Shown here one piece after another: positions 21,662 to 39,113 of a DNA stretch of 64,000 nt. The notes below the pieces were generated by a model. The model ran no database searches and was not told the DNA's origin. It saw nothing but the letters and a program-made list of their open reading frames with translations. This DNA is from Owenia fusiformis (lineage: Eukaryota > Annelida > Polychaeta > Sabellida > Oweniidae): positions 22,209,181 through 22,273,180 of the forward strand of contig CAIIXF020000010.1 of the NCBI GenBank assembly GCA_903813345.2, written 5' to 3'. Each line of letters begins with the position of its first letter. Position 1 is the stretch's first letter. A program made the position numbers and the translations under genes.

Positions 21662-24355
21662 TAATCAAGCTTGCTTGAATGGAAGCAATCCTGTGAACAT
21701 CTTTGAATGAACAAATCCTTCATTACGTTCATATGTGAATTCAAATAGTTTGAACCAGAACCACCAAGTTACACTGTATACATTAACTACCAATATAATG
21801 CCATTCGATGAATTGTGTAAAAAGTAAATGAAATGTAAAACTATTAAAGGTGAAAGTAAATACTTAATTACTGCTAATGTGGCTGATGTATTGTTTCAAA
21901 GCCAATGCAGTATATCATTTTCATTTTCCCTAACTTTTCCCTGGGCATGGCAATCATGTATATGTATTAGCCGTTGGTAGCGGATAACTTCTAGCAGGTG
22001 TTTTATAATTGTGATTTGATTCATATTTCATTGGCTGGTACAGCAATGTTGTTACCTACTGTGTGAATGTGAAGGAATGAAGGATATAGTTAGAATTGAA
22101 ATCAGTGTTCCCCAAAAAAAGATTTTCAACTGGGTGCAATTTTCTGTCTGAAAAAATTGGCGCTCCCTACGCCCGCGATAGTGTTTACTTCACTCATTTT
22201 GCAAACCAGAAGTTTGAGTGCAGTGTGATCTTGCTTTGATAAAGACATCAAGGGGCAAACATTTACTTAAGTGAATGTTATTTTATACTTGAAGCAAGTA
22301 TTTTAGTTCATTTTCATTCATTTGTGATTCATATATATTTTGAAGCAAACTAAATCCAATTTCTGCTTTGTCTTACAGTCCTAGACTCAGAAGCATTGTT
22401 GCTATTGAAATCTATACTCAGTGCCCAATTTGATTCAATTGGACAGTTTTCTGACTTGGCTGTTATTACATTTACATGTCAGAATGTATGTTCATACCAC
22501 TTATATAGTATAGCAGTTTGTACAAGCTTTTTTAATGCAGTAGTACATTGTACAGTAGTTCATAATTATTCCTAAAATTACTACTTTACGGGGTGTGATG
22601 GAATAACTTTTTAAATGAGACTTTTGGAATATGGATCTCTACTTCAAGGGAAACATTAAGAGTGCCCAAAATCAAGGCCTTATTTTTATTTAGAGCCTAG
22701 AGATATTTACAAGAACATCTGATATTAGAGCATTTGTTCTTTATCTGAAAAACTATTTACCCTAGTGGGCTAGAAAATCTGAATGTTTATGGAGATATTA
22801 TAGCCCATGGATTTTTAGTGTGACTCATTGAGATTTGATAGTATATAGTGGAATTCATAATTGAGAAATGAATGTTATATTTACATTTCTGTCAAATGGA
22901 GCACATTTTACTCTGCTATTGAATTCCATATTTATTTGATGTAACAGTATTATGAATGTTATGTGATGAATAGAGTGAAGTGAATGGGGGATGTGGTAAC
23001 AACATGTTACTCTACTTTTGGTATAGGTGGCAGGAACATCTATATATTATTTAAAAGAGTAGTTATTTCATATTCCTATAGTCTTCATGCACATCGAATG
23101 TCTCAATATGAACATGTTCAAAAAGCCATGAATTTCCAAAAAATGAAAAAACAGATTTTGAAATGTGATCTCTCTTACTTTCATGCTGTATAACATGTGA
23201 CCATTACAAAGACATTCCCCTAGAATTGAAAAAATTAACCTTTACAGGACACATTTCATGATGTACCCTAGTCTACAGTGTCTGTGTTTTAGTAGGCCAA
23301 CATATAAGCGTAAATGTGTATCATTGTTAATGTACATGCACAGTGCTGTGTAATTTTGTCTTGAACTTGTCTTCAGATACTAGAGAAATACTGTTGACTA
23401 CAAATGTACAAACTTGTTCATTATTTATTTGTTAAAACACGATAATAAAATTACTTTGTATAATATATAGTACTTTTCTTTTTTAATTTCTTGACAAGGA
23501 GAAATGTTTATTCTCTTCTGAAAATCTAATTAAAAGTAACAATTAAAAATTCAACTTGGTGCAAGTGAATTCTTAACTGAATGAAGATTTAATTCAGCAC
23601 AATAATCATTACTGGAATACCACAAATATAAAATTACCGTATCTTAGTTAAATAAATTGGTGTAAGATTAAAAATTTCCTATGTGACATGTCCTAAATTG
23701 ACCAAATTTTACCGCTTATAGGTGCACTGGGCATTTATTTGCATATGCATTTATTTAAAATCACTTTGAATGCCCATGGGCAATGAAGAGTGAAGCATTG
23801 TTTTATTCAAGCTTATGGGCAATTGTTGATCTTGTGTATTATTCAAGACAGAGCCTCATGATCATATTTATATAGCAATACTATGGACATAGATCTAAAA
23901 TCCTTTACATATCAACATTTAGTTGCATTTACATAATATGATCTTGATTATACAATTCTCTATGTTTGACTATTTTATTGATGTTCTCAATCTCATTATA
24001 CACATTTGAAAACTTCCAATCATAGCAGAAATTGCTTCTATTCATTCTTCAAATCATCCTCACACTGGGTACATGTATTTATTTAAAAGCAGTTTGAAGA
24101 GAATGTATTTGGGCCTTTTCTCTTTTTTATTAATGTATACCCATTTAAACACCAATGTGCATGTTAGCAAGAAGGGTAAGAAGATCTGGTACAATTTGGA
24201 TAAACTAAGTTTTGATGAAAATAAGATGTAATCTGGGTTCTGCAGATGAAGAGGGGTTGTTGAATATTTTTCAATATATTGCAGAAACTAAAAGGTAATA
24301 AAGTTATAATTAATTGCATAGTACTATCATGTTCCTATTATTGGAAAGAACCAAT
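21662..24355. other. HSPA13-RPS17 intergenic region
   Basis: No coding exon was recognised. The first part is HSPA13 3' UTR. Around 22110-22210 is a GTTCCCC...GGCGCTCCCTACGCCC relic of unknown origin. An hAT-type MITE and the RPS17 promoter follow. Confidence 0.6.
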
Positions 24356-24363
24356 GATATTGT

Positions 24364-24667
24364 CAAGGAGGATTGGCTCCCAGAATCGAAGTCGATATTT
24401 TCCAACAATGAAAATGCCGAAATGTCGTTATTTTCTGAAATTATAACCGATTATAAATTCAAAATAAACAGTTCAAAATATTCGAACCAATATCTCGATC
24501 ATTTCTTGTGAGTTTTGGAATTTTTCGTTGGGAAATAAGACCAAAATTCACGATTCAAATGTTGAAGTGAACAAAATGGCGGTCGTTGGAATTCAAATTT
24601 TGTAGCACGACATACCCATATATGGGGCAGAATATCGATGTTGCACTCTGGGAGCCAATCCTCCTTG
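24364..24667. mobile_element. hAT-type MITE upstream of RPS17
   Basis: The inverted ends are CAAGGAGGATTGGCTCCCAG and complement, with 8-bp target duplications GATATTGT at 24356-24363 and 24668-24675. It is 304 bp long, non-coding, and ends about 100 bp before the predicted RPS17 start. Confidence 0.85.
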
Positions 24668-24770
24668 GATATTGTTTTACCCGTAAATTAAGATCTCAAC
24701 CCAAGCACGACAAAGACGTAAATTTTTATCTCCCGGGAATATTTGTCGATTTTCGTGCGGTGTAATTCAA

Positions 24771-24796
24771 CTTCCTTTTCCGGTTTGTCAGCCATC

Positions 24797-24799
<3 letters not shown>
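24771..24799 (+). promoter_or_regulatory. RPS17 5'-TOP leader
   Basis: The sequence CTTCCTTTTCCGG begins at 24771, 26 nt before the ATG. A cytidine start followed by an unbroken pyrimidine tract is the 5'-terminal oligopyrimidine signature that places ribosomal-protein mRNAs under growth-dependent translational control. I inferred the start site from this pattern; there is no transcript evidence here. Confidence 0.7.
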
Positions 24800-30714
<5,915 letters not shown>

Positions 30715-30761
30715 ACATTAAGAGACAGTCTGTAATATACTTGTAATTTAAGGAAGTCGCT

Positions 30762-30767
30762 AATAAA
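30762..30767 (+). terminator. RPS17 polyadenylation signal
   Basis: AATAAA lies 48 nt after the RPS17 stop codon, a normal distance for a short ribosomal-protein 3' UTR. Confidence 0.75.
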
Positions 30768-32876
30768 GTCCATGGAGTAACAAGAATCTTGTATTCTGTG
30801 AATGTTTAAATACAAGGAAATTTGTGATGACCAGGAAGTATGCTATGTACTCCAGCATCCCTGAGTTTCTAGCTAATAGGTCCATGGGATTTTCATTTGA
30901 AAGAGGTGTACATTGAAAAGAAGCAAAACTTACCTCTAAAGCATTTTGGACCAACTAAGAGTTCAAATTTTAGTCCATCTTCTTTAAGCAGATCACTTTC
31001 AATATATTGCCTGTAAGTCCAAAAGTATCCATTAGTCTACATAGAACATGCATGCCTAAATGCTGTTTTTAACATCTCAGTCTGGGTGTTGGAGATATAT
31101 AAATGTGATTACATGAAGTTAGAAAATTATATGGTTCAAATGTGAGAAAAAGATTATACTCTCATTGGCTCACACTGTGAGCCTATGGGATTGACCAGGC
31201 GTCCGTCCGTTGGTCCGTCCGTCCGTCCGTCAACATTGGCCGCACAAATTAAAACTGCTATTCGGATTGAGTCATATCCACATTCATTTTATGCATATCC
31301 ATAATGCCTATTTGACCTATCATCGCCATTTCCCAAGTTCCCCCGGTTTCCAAGAAATTGCGGATTTTGACGTCAAAAAGTCAAATTTTCTGTAAATACT
31401 AGACACTTTGTTGAAGTAGAACTTTCAAATAACTTTTAGTAGTTGGTGTTTATGCAACTTATGTCCGCTGAAGATTTCAAAGCTCTTGGAATTACGGTTT
31501 TTTGGTGTTTACTCTATAAAATATGAACAAAAGTAGGACTTAGTCATTTTCAGGAAACTTTCTCATGTATAAAGTCAATTACAGGTTTTGTGATTGACAA
31601 GATTCTTAAAGTTTGCCTTATACTTGATCATTTCCTGCAATAAATTACATCATTAATAGATTTAAGCATTCCCTACACATTTCTCAATATATGTCGGCAT
31701 CAAATTTTGACCGTTTTTGAGATATTTGACGTCAAAAAACAATATAATTTGAAAAAATAGTAGTACATAAAATATACACAAATATTTTCGGTAGCAACCT
31801 GTCTCTGAACCTATGTAGTGAAAATAAACAGTATCCCATTCAACGTTGATAAAATCAACTCTTATGTTTCCATTCACTCCTGGTGAGAAGCGTTTTACGT
31901 CAAACGAACATATATTCCAAACGCATTCAATACCAAAGCTCACTGGTCAAACAAGGGGTAAAGAAGAATCACATCTACCTTATGTTTAACAACATTTGTA
32001 CTGGGGATATTTGATTGGAACAACATTTGAATTTACTTATGGAATTTGAAGTAAATACTAAGTTCCTTACATCTCATAAATCCTAATGAATCGTCAACGT
32101 ACAGTCGATGCGTCAACGTATTGATCTGATTTTTAAAAATATACACAATGAACCAACCAAGGAGTCTTGCGAGAGCAGATTCAGCTATCCAAAATGCCAG
32201 ACTCTGGTCTATCATTCTAAATACTGAGGGTGACCAATACATTTTGATTTCATCGTGCGTTTTCGGTAAAATATTTCAACTATATTTGCAGCATCAAACA
32301 TATACAAGTCACGGCAAAGCTCTAAATAAATAAATAAAAGATTGACATTTTCAGATGTCTTCCCCATAAGGTTTCTTCGTTCCTCTTATAAACAGCAATT
32401 TTACATGAAATACAGATGCCATTTTAGTAAAAAAAAAATAGTATAAATATATTTCAGTATCATTTGTTGAAATCAAACGTATATACATTGTACGAGTCAC
32501 GGCAAAGTGCTACAAATAATAGAGTGGGCTATTCAGGTGCCTTCCACATTAGCTCCATGGGTATGTTCAGTTTAGACCACTTCCTTCCTATTATAGAAAG
32601 TACTTCTACATGAAACACATGCCACTTTAATAGTAGAAAAGTAGCAGTTAAGATAGACAATACTTTTTCAAATTAAAATTCAATCCATGGCGTATGTATT
32701 AACAGTCATTATCAAGAAAAATAGGGAGATTACGTTAGCACTATTTTTTCATGCATCCTAAATGCATGAAATGCAAGCAACTAAACCTCTCTAATTATTG
32801 CGACTCAGACAGTACCACTAGTTTTAACATGTCCACTGTGAAATTTCATCTCGTAGTGTCAATTTGTAAATCAAAG
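30768..32876. other. RPS17-ependymin intergenic region
   Basis: The two genes converge here. I see a GTCCGTCCGTCC tract (31201-31230), the diverged duplication at 32280-32640 and the 3' UTR of the ependymin-like gene, but no coding exon. Confidence 0.6.
32280..32640. repeat. Diverged tandem duplication downstream of the ependymin-like gene
   Basis: Two units of about 190 bp share CATCAAACATATAC/AATCAAACGTATATAC, AGTCACGGCAAAG, ACATGAAA and ATGCCA(T/C)TTTA words. They may lie in that gene's 3' UTR. Confidence 0.5.
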
Positions 32877-34727
32877 TTATTTTTGACAATAGTCAGGAAT
32901 GTCAAATACACTCATATCTCTTATGCCTTCTCGAAAGCTGGAAAACCGCAGAGACGATGAAAGACCTGTTTTGCCCCAATCAGCATTTGCTTCACCTTGA
33001 AGTGCTATTGTTACTGGGATACAATCAGGGGTGAATGTTTCTTCAAATGTAAAATTGTATGTGTCACTTTGCATCTCTCCCCTCCATGAATTCACCTAAA
33101 ATGATAAAAAATTTATTATTTATTACTGCATCAGTGCATATCGCGCAGTAGATATAAAAACCAGTGCATCAGAACGGGGTGGGCGGGGGTGGGCAGATTT
33201 TTTAAGGTCATGATGTCATGGATGTGTATGAATATGAATCACAGTGAAATAACAAGTTATTTTTGACAGAAACATTTTATGGATTAAAGACAATATGGAT
33301 TATTCAGATTATGTGGTACGTTTGCTTGTAAAATAAATGCAAATAAATTAAACAATAGTGTACATTAATTTTTCTCAGTTATTTGATGTTTGATACTTCA
33401 TTGCTAAATAACAAAAAAGCATTATCATTAGCATATGTTTGCATTACTTAGCATTATTGTAAAACAGTCATTAGTCACTGCTATCATGTATGATGAAATA
33501 TAGAGCATTAAAGAATATACACATCATCAAGTTAGATAATAAAAATGATAAGATATAAAATATAATTAGTCATTACTATCATATATGATGAAATATAGAA
33601 TATTGAAGAACATATTATGAGGAATCCCTTTAAGTTGTTATGATAGCTGATTATATCTCATTAGTGGGCTACACCATCTTAAATTCCATTGTAGAACATG
33701 CTTCAACTTGTTATTTCATTATGATTCATATTCATACACATCCATGACATCATGACATCATCTCCCAGATGATGTCATGGTCATGTGACCTTAAGAAATC
33801 TGCCCACCCCCGCCCACCCCGTTCTGATGCACTGGTTTTTATATCTACTTCGCGCATTGTGGTATATTTTCATAATAGGCTACTAGTAAGTAGGTATTAT
33901 ATTACTTACAATGAAATCTCTCCCGAGAGTTTCCTGTCCCAAAAACTTTGAACCCTCGGGGACACATCCATCAAAGGGAGGAAAGGCCTGCTCCTGTACC
34001 TGACACGTTCTCGCTGCTTTATTTATATTGTATTGCTTCTTTGCCACGTTGTCCTGTATGAACTTCATATTTGGCAGCTCCTTTCCATTTATGATTAAAA
34101 TCCCCTCATATGCGTTTCTTTTATTGCGACGATCAAACCACCAGTGGCCACTTAAATATTGCCCCATACCTTGACCACTAATACTGAGCCCTTGAGTCAG
34201 TCGAACATCGCTCTACAGAATAAAAAGGAAAATGTAAATGTAGGGTCGGGATAGCTCAAAAACCATGCAAGAATATATTGTTCTCCCCAACCTGTACACG
34301 TTGTTATAGCCTCACCTTTTTGTGACTTGCTTTCAGAGTCTCCGTGTTTTGGAGCTTATGTACAACACCTTTGTGTTACTTTTGAATGATGTAGTCGTCC
34401 CCGGGATGTCCTCTTGAGATTCACGTAAGCTTAATCCAATACTATAAATGTGATGTCATGCTATTTACGCCAAAGAAATGACAACTTTGAATCAAATTGA
34501 GTTTTTATTATAACGTTGTCAATATATTCTGGTTGTTCACGCTTCTAAATTTGGGGTAATCTCAACATTCTACATTTAAAACATAGATGGAACATAGAAG
34601 AAACATTACAAACCTGATAGAGCTCCGGTGGACAGCATTTTGGAGGAATCGTGATTTGATTATTCAATGGATTTGCTGCCACAACTCCGAGGAGCGTAAA
34701 CAAGCCAAGTATACATGACTTATACAT
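32877..34727 (-). CDS. Ependymin-related secreted glycoprotein
   Basis: Exons 34727-34614, 34212-33910, 33095-32877 (636 nt, 211 aa), all phase 0. Residues 1 to about 18 form a signal peptide (MYKSCILGLFTLLGVVAA). The mature protein starts near NPLNNQITIPPKCCPPELYQ, the Cys-Cys start typical of ependymins. Other family marks are TCQVQEQAFPPFDGCVPEG, SKFLGQETLG, TPDCIPVTIAL and the closing FSSFREGIRDMSVFDIPDYC. There is one NFT glycosylation sequon, and the length is normal for the family. Ependymin-related proteins are secreted ligand-binding glycoproteins; this member's function cannot be read from sequence. An AG acceptor at 34743-34744 leaves 15 nt of 5' UTR on the first coding exon, so a non-coding exon lies upstream; a weak candidate has a donor just below 35069. 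Intron 2 holds a foldback element. Confidence 0.9.
33138..33862. repeat. Foldback element in ependymin-like intron 2
   Basis: Arms at about 33138-33270 and 33705-33862 share AGTAGATATAAAAACCAGTG and TGCATCAGAACGGGGTGGGC with their complements. The right-hand spacer also has a 100-bp direct duplication around TATGATGAAATATAGA. Confidence 0.75.
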
Positions 34728-36309
34728 CACGATGATTAAGTTCTGAAAATACCAAAATCTACAATAATGCAACATCACATGTAGTTTTATAGCACTGCAT
34801 GATTAGCCTGGTGCATTATGTGGGAAGGAGTGGTAAAAGCTACCCTCTTTCCCCCCTTTCCGGGCTCCCTATCATCTCTTCTCTTCTTCGTTCTTATAGT
34901 ATTCCGATAATTTGATTTTGCTTCTTTTAAAAGAGCTTTGTTTAATGTGAAACTAACATTCCTATACGTGTACATGATGCAAATGATGTAGGGGCTCTGC
35001 TGGGAGGCTCTGACACTCAAAACAACATCTACAGTTTTATAAGCATATAATATACTAAATAGATTTACCTTTTCGGCAGTAGTTTACGCTTTACTGTAAA
35101 TGTAACTGTAAGTCTTCACCTTTGTTCTTTTCTGATGATCTGTTCGTCAATTTTTGTGCTTGTTATTGTTATTGTCGGAGATGTCTTATTTATTGCAGAC
35201 TTATCAGCCATGAGTGAGTGAATCACCGACTCCGATAAGATGTCCATCAATTATTGATCAAGGCTCACAGAAGACTACGTGGAAATCACAAAGACCACAG
35301 ACGTCATCAAGCTCGCAAGGTTGTCCATTTGCATCTGTGTATTTCGAATGCAACCTTCAGTCAGTGGGTCAAAAAACAACTTAGCCTACTAAGAGACGTA
35401 TAAAACATATTTTATATGTCTCTGGCCTACTTTTTTTGCCATTTTAAATATATGAAGTGCGCTCATAAATAATTGCTCCTCGGGGGTTTCTGTGATGTGA
35501 TCATTAATGAATCAAAAGGTACTTTCGGGAAAATAGCTAGGTACCTAATATAAACAGATAACAGCTGAGCCATCATACCATGTCACTTTGACCTTAGATT
35601 ACATGAAGACTTCGTGGAGTTAATCACTCCTGCCATGTGATCATGAATCAAAATAACTACGTATACGTTTACCTTCAAATAAATAGCTAATAGATAACAG
35701 CCATCATACCACTGTAGTAGTTTTTCTTTTTGCTTTGTAAATTATTAAGTCATCCTTTAATTGGCAAGGCTAACATATATGTATCTAATATGCATTCAAC
35801 ACTTTCTCTGCATATTGGATGGAGGGGGGGGGGAGGTGCTGAATCGGAGATATTTTTAACACATTTTTGTTTTGCTTATTTTTTAACTGCGTGGATAAGA
35901 TGCACAATAGGGTGTCATCCAATTTAATTTGTATTTCTTACTTTTACTTTTGGAAATAAGTAATTAAGAAATAAATAAATAAAATGTCACTTTGACCGTA
36001 CATTACTTGAAGACTTCTGGGCCCCCGTTCTGGGAATAACTAGTAATGACTTCGGCCGCTCTAAAAGACTTTCAGATGAGTTTCGGACAAACAACAAGAG
36101 GCCTAGATAGATAAGTTGACCTTACATTACTGAAAGTTACAATATTGATTTGAATACATTGATTTAATTATTTGTTGTTTTATGGACTCAAAGAGTGAGC
36201 TTCTCATTGTCACCCAACAAATTGCGAAAAGACTTTTGCTAAAGTATGAAAACACATTTGTTTCTTCTGCCATCGACTTTTTATAATATATCTTGTTTTG
36301 TCATCATCT

Positions 36310-36420
36310 CATCCCACACAGTTCGAGTAGAGATAAAAAGCCACTCGTATGTCCGTTCGTCTGTCTGACTGTCTGTCCGTCCGTCTGTCCGGGCGATAGC
36401 TCAAATACTGGTTGACAAAT
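36310..36420. repeat. Dispersed copy of the GGACGGAC tail element
   Basis: GTCCGTCCGTCTGTCCGGGC followed by GATAGCTCAAATAC is the reverse complement of the array end near 5085-5170. A related GTCCGTCCGTCCGTC tract lies at 31201-31230. Confidence 0.6.
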
Positions 36421-37127
36421 ATCTTGTTCACCATACTAGTAGGCCTATGGTTTGAATCGTTTTATGTCCACTTTAGGCTACTCCTGGAATAAAAGAACAC
36501 TACAAAAGACGATTTCATATGTTAACTAGTTCTCTGTGTTAAGACTAAGAAAGAAAGAAATTAGCCAAGATGGCTAATAAAATAAAGAATTATTAGCCAA
36601 AATATTCATTGAAGTCCACTTTGCCGGATCGATGTGAGCCGCGAACGAACGACGAGGTCCCCAGATGGAGGTCTGGGGGGGGGGGGGGTTCTCCCCTAGA
36701 AAAGTTTGATTTTTACATTCAAAATGATTTCCAGAAACAAAGTCTTTCAACATTAAAGAGAGAATCAGATATAGCAAGCAGGTTTAACAAATATTGTCTC
36801 AATTTTAGAATATCTTTGGCTCATGTCATTCCCTGTCATGTCTATTTTCTAAATATCACAAAAGTGCATGATTTATTCCAGGAAAACTTAAAGATTTTTA
36901 CAATATTTTTCTATAATTCTATAAGAATGGTTACCATTCTTATTATATATTTGGGAGAATTTAAACCGTTTTCATCCATTTTTTTGCACTTTGAATCATT
37001 AATAACTTTACCAATTTAAATTATATTGTGGATCTTTTGGGATTGTAATGACATTGTAAGGAATAGATTGGTAGGTCAATTGTACACGTTGCTTGTAATT
37101 TTGTCACCCCCTATAGATCTGATTCTG

Positions 37128-38030
37128 CCTTTAAATCATACACTCCCCTCCATAAGTTTGGCAACCTTAGCTCCCCCATTGAACTACGTGTTAAAGCCTC
37201 TTTACCTTTGAATTTTTATTTACTAAACCTGCGATGAAAATACGTATACTATTGATGGAAACGTAATTTGACTTTATTTTCAATACCTCCAAATTTTCTC
37301 AATTTTTTTCCTCAATTACAATCAATAAGTCGAAAATTGATGATAGTTTTGATGATTTTTTAAAACTCGACATTCTCATGTTAACCAATGGGAAATGGTA
37401 GGTTTGCCGCAAATCATATGACAGAACATCCATCCATCCGAGTCCTTGCAAAAATACAAGTTAGGCAGGCAACTGAATTTGCTATCTTTATTTAACAAAA
37501 ATTGATATGTTTCTTCAGGTTCAACAAAGTTATAGTGCTTTAAAGTCAAAATTGTTTTTCAAAAAACCTCTCCCATTGAAATAACACAGGAGGCGAAAAA
37601 TTATTTTCAAAAATGACTTTGAATCGCTGTAACTTTAGTATTCATAAAATAAACTAAACAGTTAGTGGCCAAAAAAGTTGGACAATTCAATTTTCTATAT
37701 AAAAATATTTTTTACTGAATCTTTTACTGAAAAGATAACCTGATTTCTGATTTGCCCCGAACCCTCCATTTCCCATTGGATTACATGGAATGACGATTTT
37801 CAAAAATTCCTCAAAATTATCAATTTTCGACCTATTGTAATTGAGGAAAAAATTGAGAAAATTTGGAGGTATTCGAAATAAAGTCAATTACAAGTTACGT
37901 TTCCATCAATATTATAAGTTATTTCATCGCCGGTTAAGTAAAGAAAAATTAAAATGTAAAGAGGCTTTAACACGTAGTTCAATGGAGGAGCTAAAGGTTG
38001 CCAAACTTATGGAGGGGAGTGTAGCTAACT
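37128..38030. repeat. Long foldback element
   Basis: Arms at about 37128-37400 and 37760-38030 mirror each other: CACTCCCCTCCATAAGTTTG, AACTACGTGTTAAAGCCTCT and CAAATTTTCTCAATTTTTTC all recur inverted. It lies between the ependymin-like and RhoGAP genes. Confidence 0.7.
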
Positions 38031-39113
38031 CTGAGGCAATTTTTATTTCATTTCTAATTTCATTACATTTTCACCGTGATAATTTCACGCCCGGTCTCGG
38101 AAAAAATGGATTGAGGGGAGGGGGAAGGCGATTTCTGCAAGAAAATTCAACAAGTCTGGAATATTTATTTTTTCAAGAGAAACTTTACAATTGCAAAGGA
38201 ATTGCTGAGTGAATAGGCGCATAGTATGGCCGGTAAAATATGTTAGGTCTACTAGGATTTTTGAAGGCCCATGAAAACGTATATGACGCCTACAATATCA
38301 CTATATTAAGAGATGTTCCTTAAATATTTTTTTGTCAGAGTTTTACTCCAGTTTTCAATTTATGTAATCATGGTCTTAATTCTAATCACAAGGCAGATGC
38401 CCATCAGAAAGTTATATGTTTATAATTTATAAGAAAAAGTGACCCTTGAACAATTCTGTCCGGGCTACTATTATCTGCAAAAATGAAATTGGTTGTTTTA
38501 GAAATCACAAACTGTCAGGCTGTGAAATAAACAAGATAAAAGTTGACGAGTCTATCAAAACTTTTAAAGTTCGCGGAATTTTTAGTCAATAGGTGGCGTT
38601 AAAGGCCAGTGTCAAGGTCGAAAGTAATAATGAAGAAAAATGAAAATATTTAGAGTATATTTTTATAAATATCTTGTATTATATACCATTTAAGTGAGTA
38701 AAACAGTTTTATATCTTAGCGTTTGCCTGCATTAGTTTCTGTGAGACTATAATTCGAACAGAGAATACGAATAAAACAGCATAAACACAAGTAGAAATAT
38801 GACTCAATTTCCTGTATTTTTCAGTCACCTTTCTTTTATGTTTGATTGGCATTTGCCAGCCTCACCCTTTTACAAAACTTTGTTCATACTAAGTAGTACT
38901 ATTACAGGTCATACATAGTGTTAGACATTCTGTACATTTGGGAGGCATGTTTGTGTTATCCTTATTGATGTTTTTACTCTTTCACAGACTGACTCGTCTG
39001 ATTTATCAGTTCAGTCAGCATTTGAGAGAGGTACATAAACCTACATGTAAGTGCCTACAATGTTATGATTTATTTTCAGCTCTAGCAGGGTTAGATTGTT
39101 TATGAAAATAACA

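Larger units (their letters stand above)
34743..39101. other. Shared upstream region of the ependymin-like and RhoGAP genes
   Basis: No coding exon is supported. It holds diverged direct repeats around GTCACTTTGACC(T/G)TA at about 35581 and 35985, with a weaker relative near 36117, the GGACGGAC relic at 36310 and the foldback at 37128. Both genes' first exons and promoters should be here. Confidence 0.5.

Noticed and set aside
36609-37019. 136-codon open frame with a poly-G stretch
   Set aside because: No splice context or family motif; composition is like the surrounding AT-rich non-coding DNA.
38988-39030. Possible extra RhoGAP coding exon (AG before, GTACAT after)
   Set aside because: Neither of its open frames joins exon 39080-39228 in the right phase, so at best it is 5' UTR.
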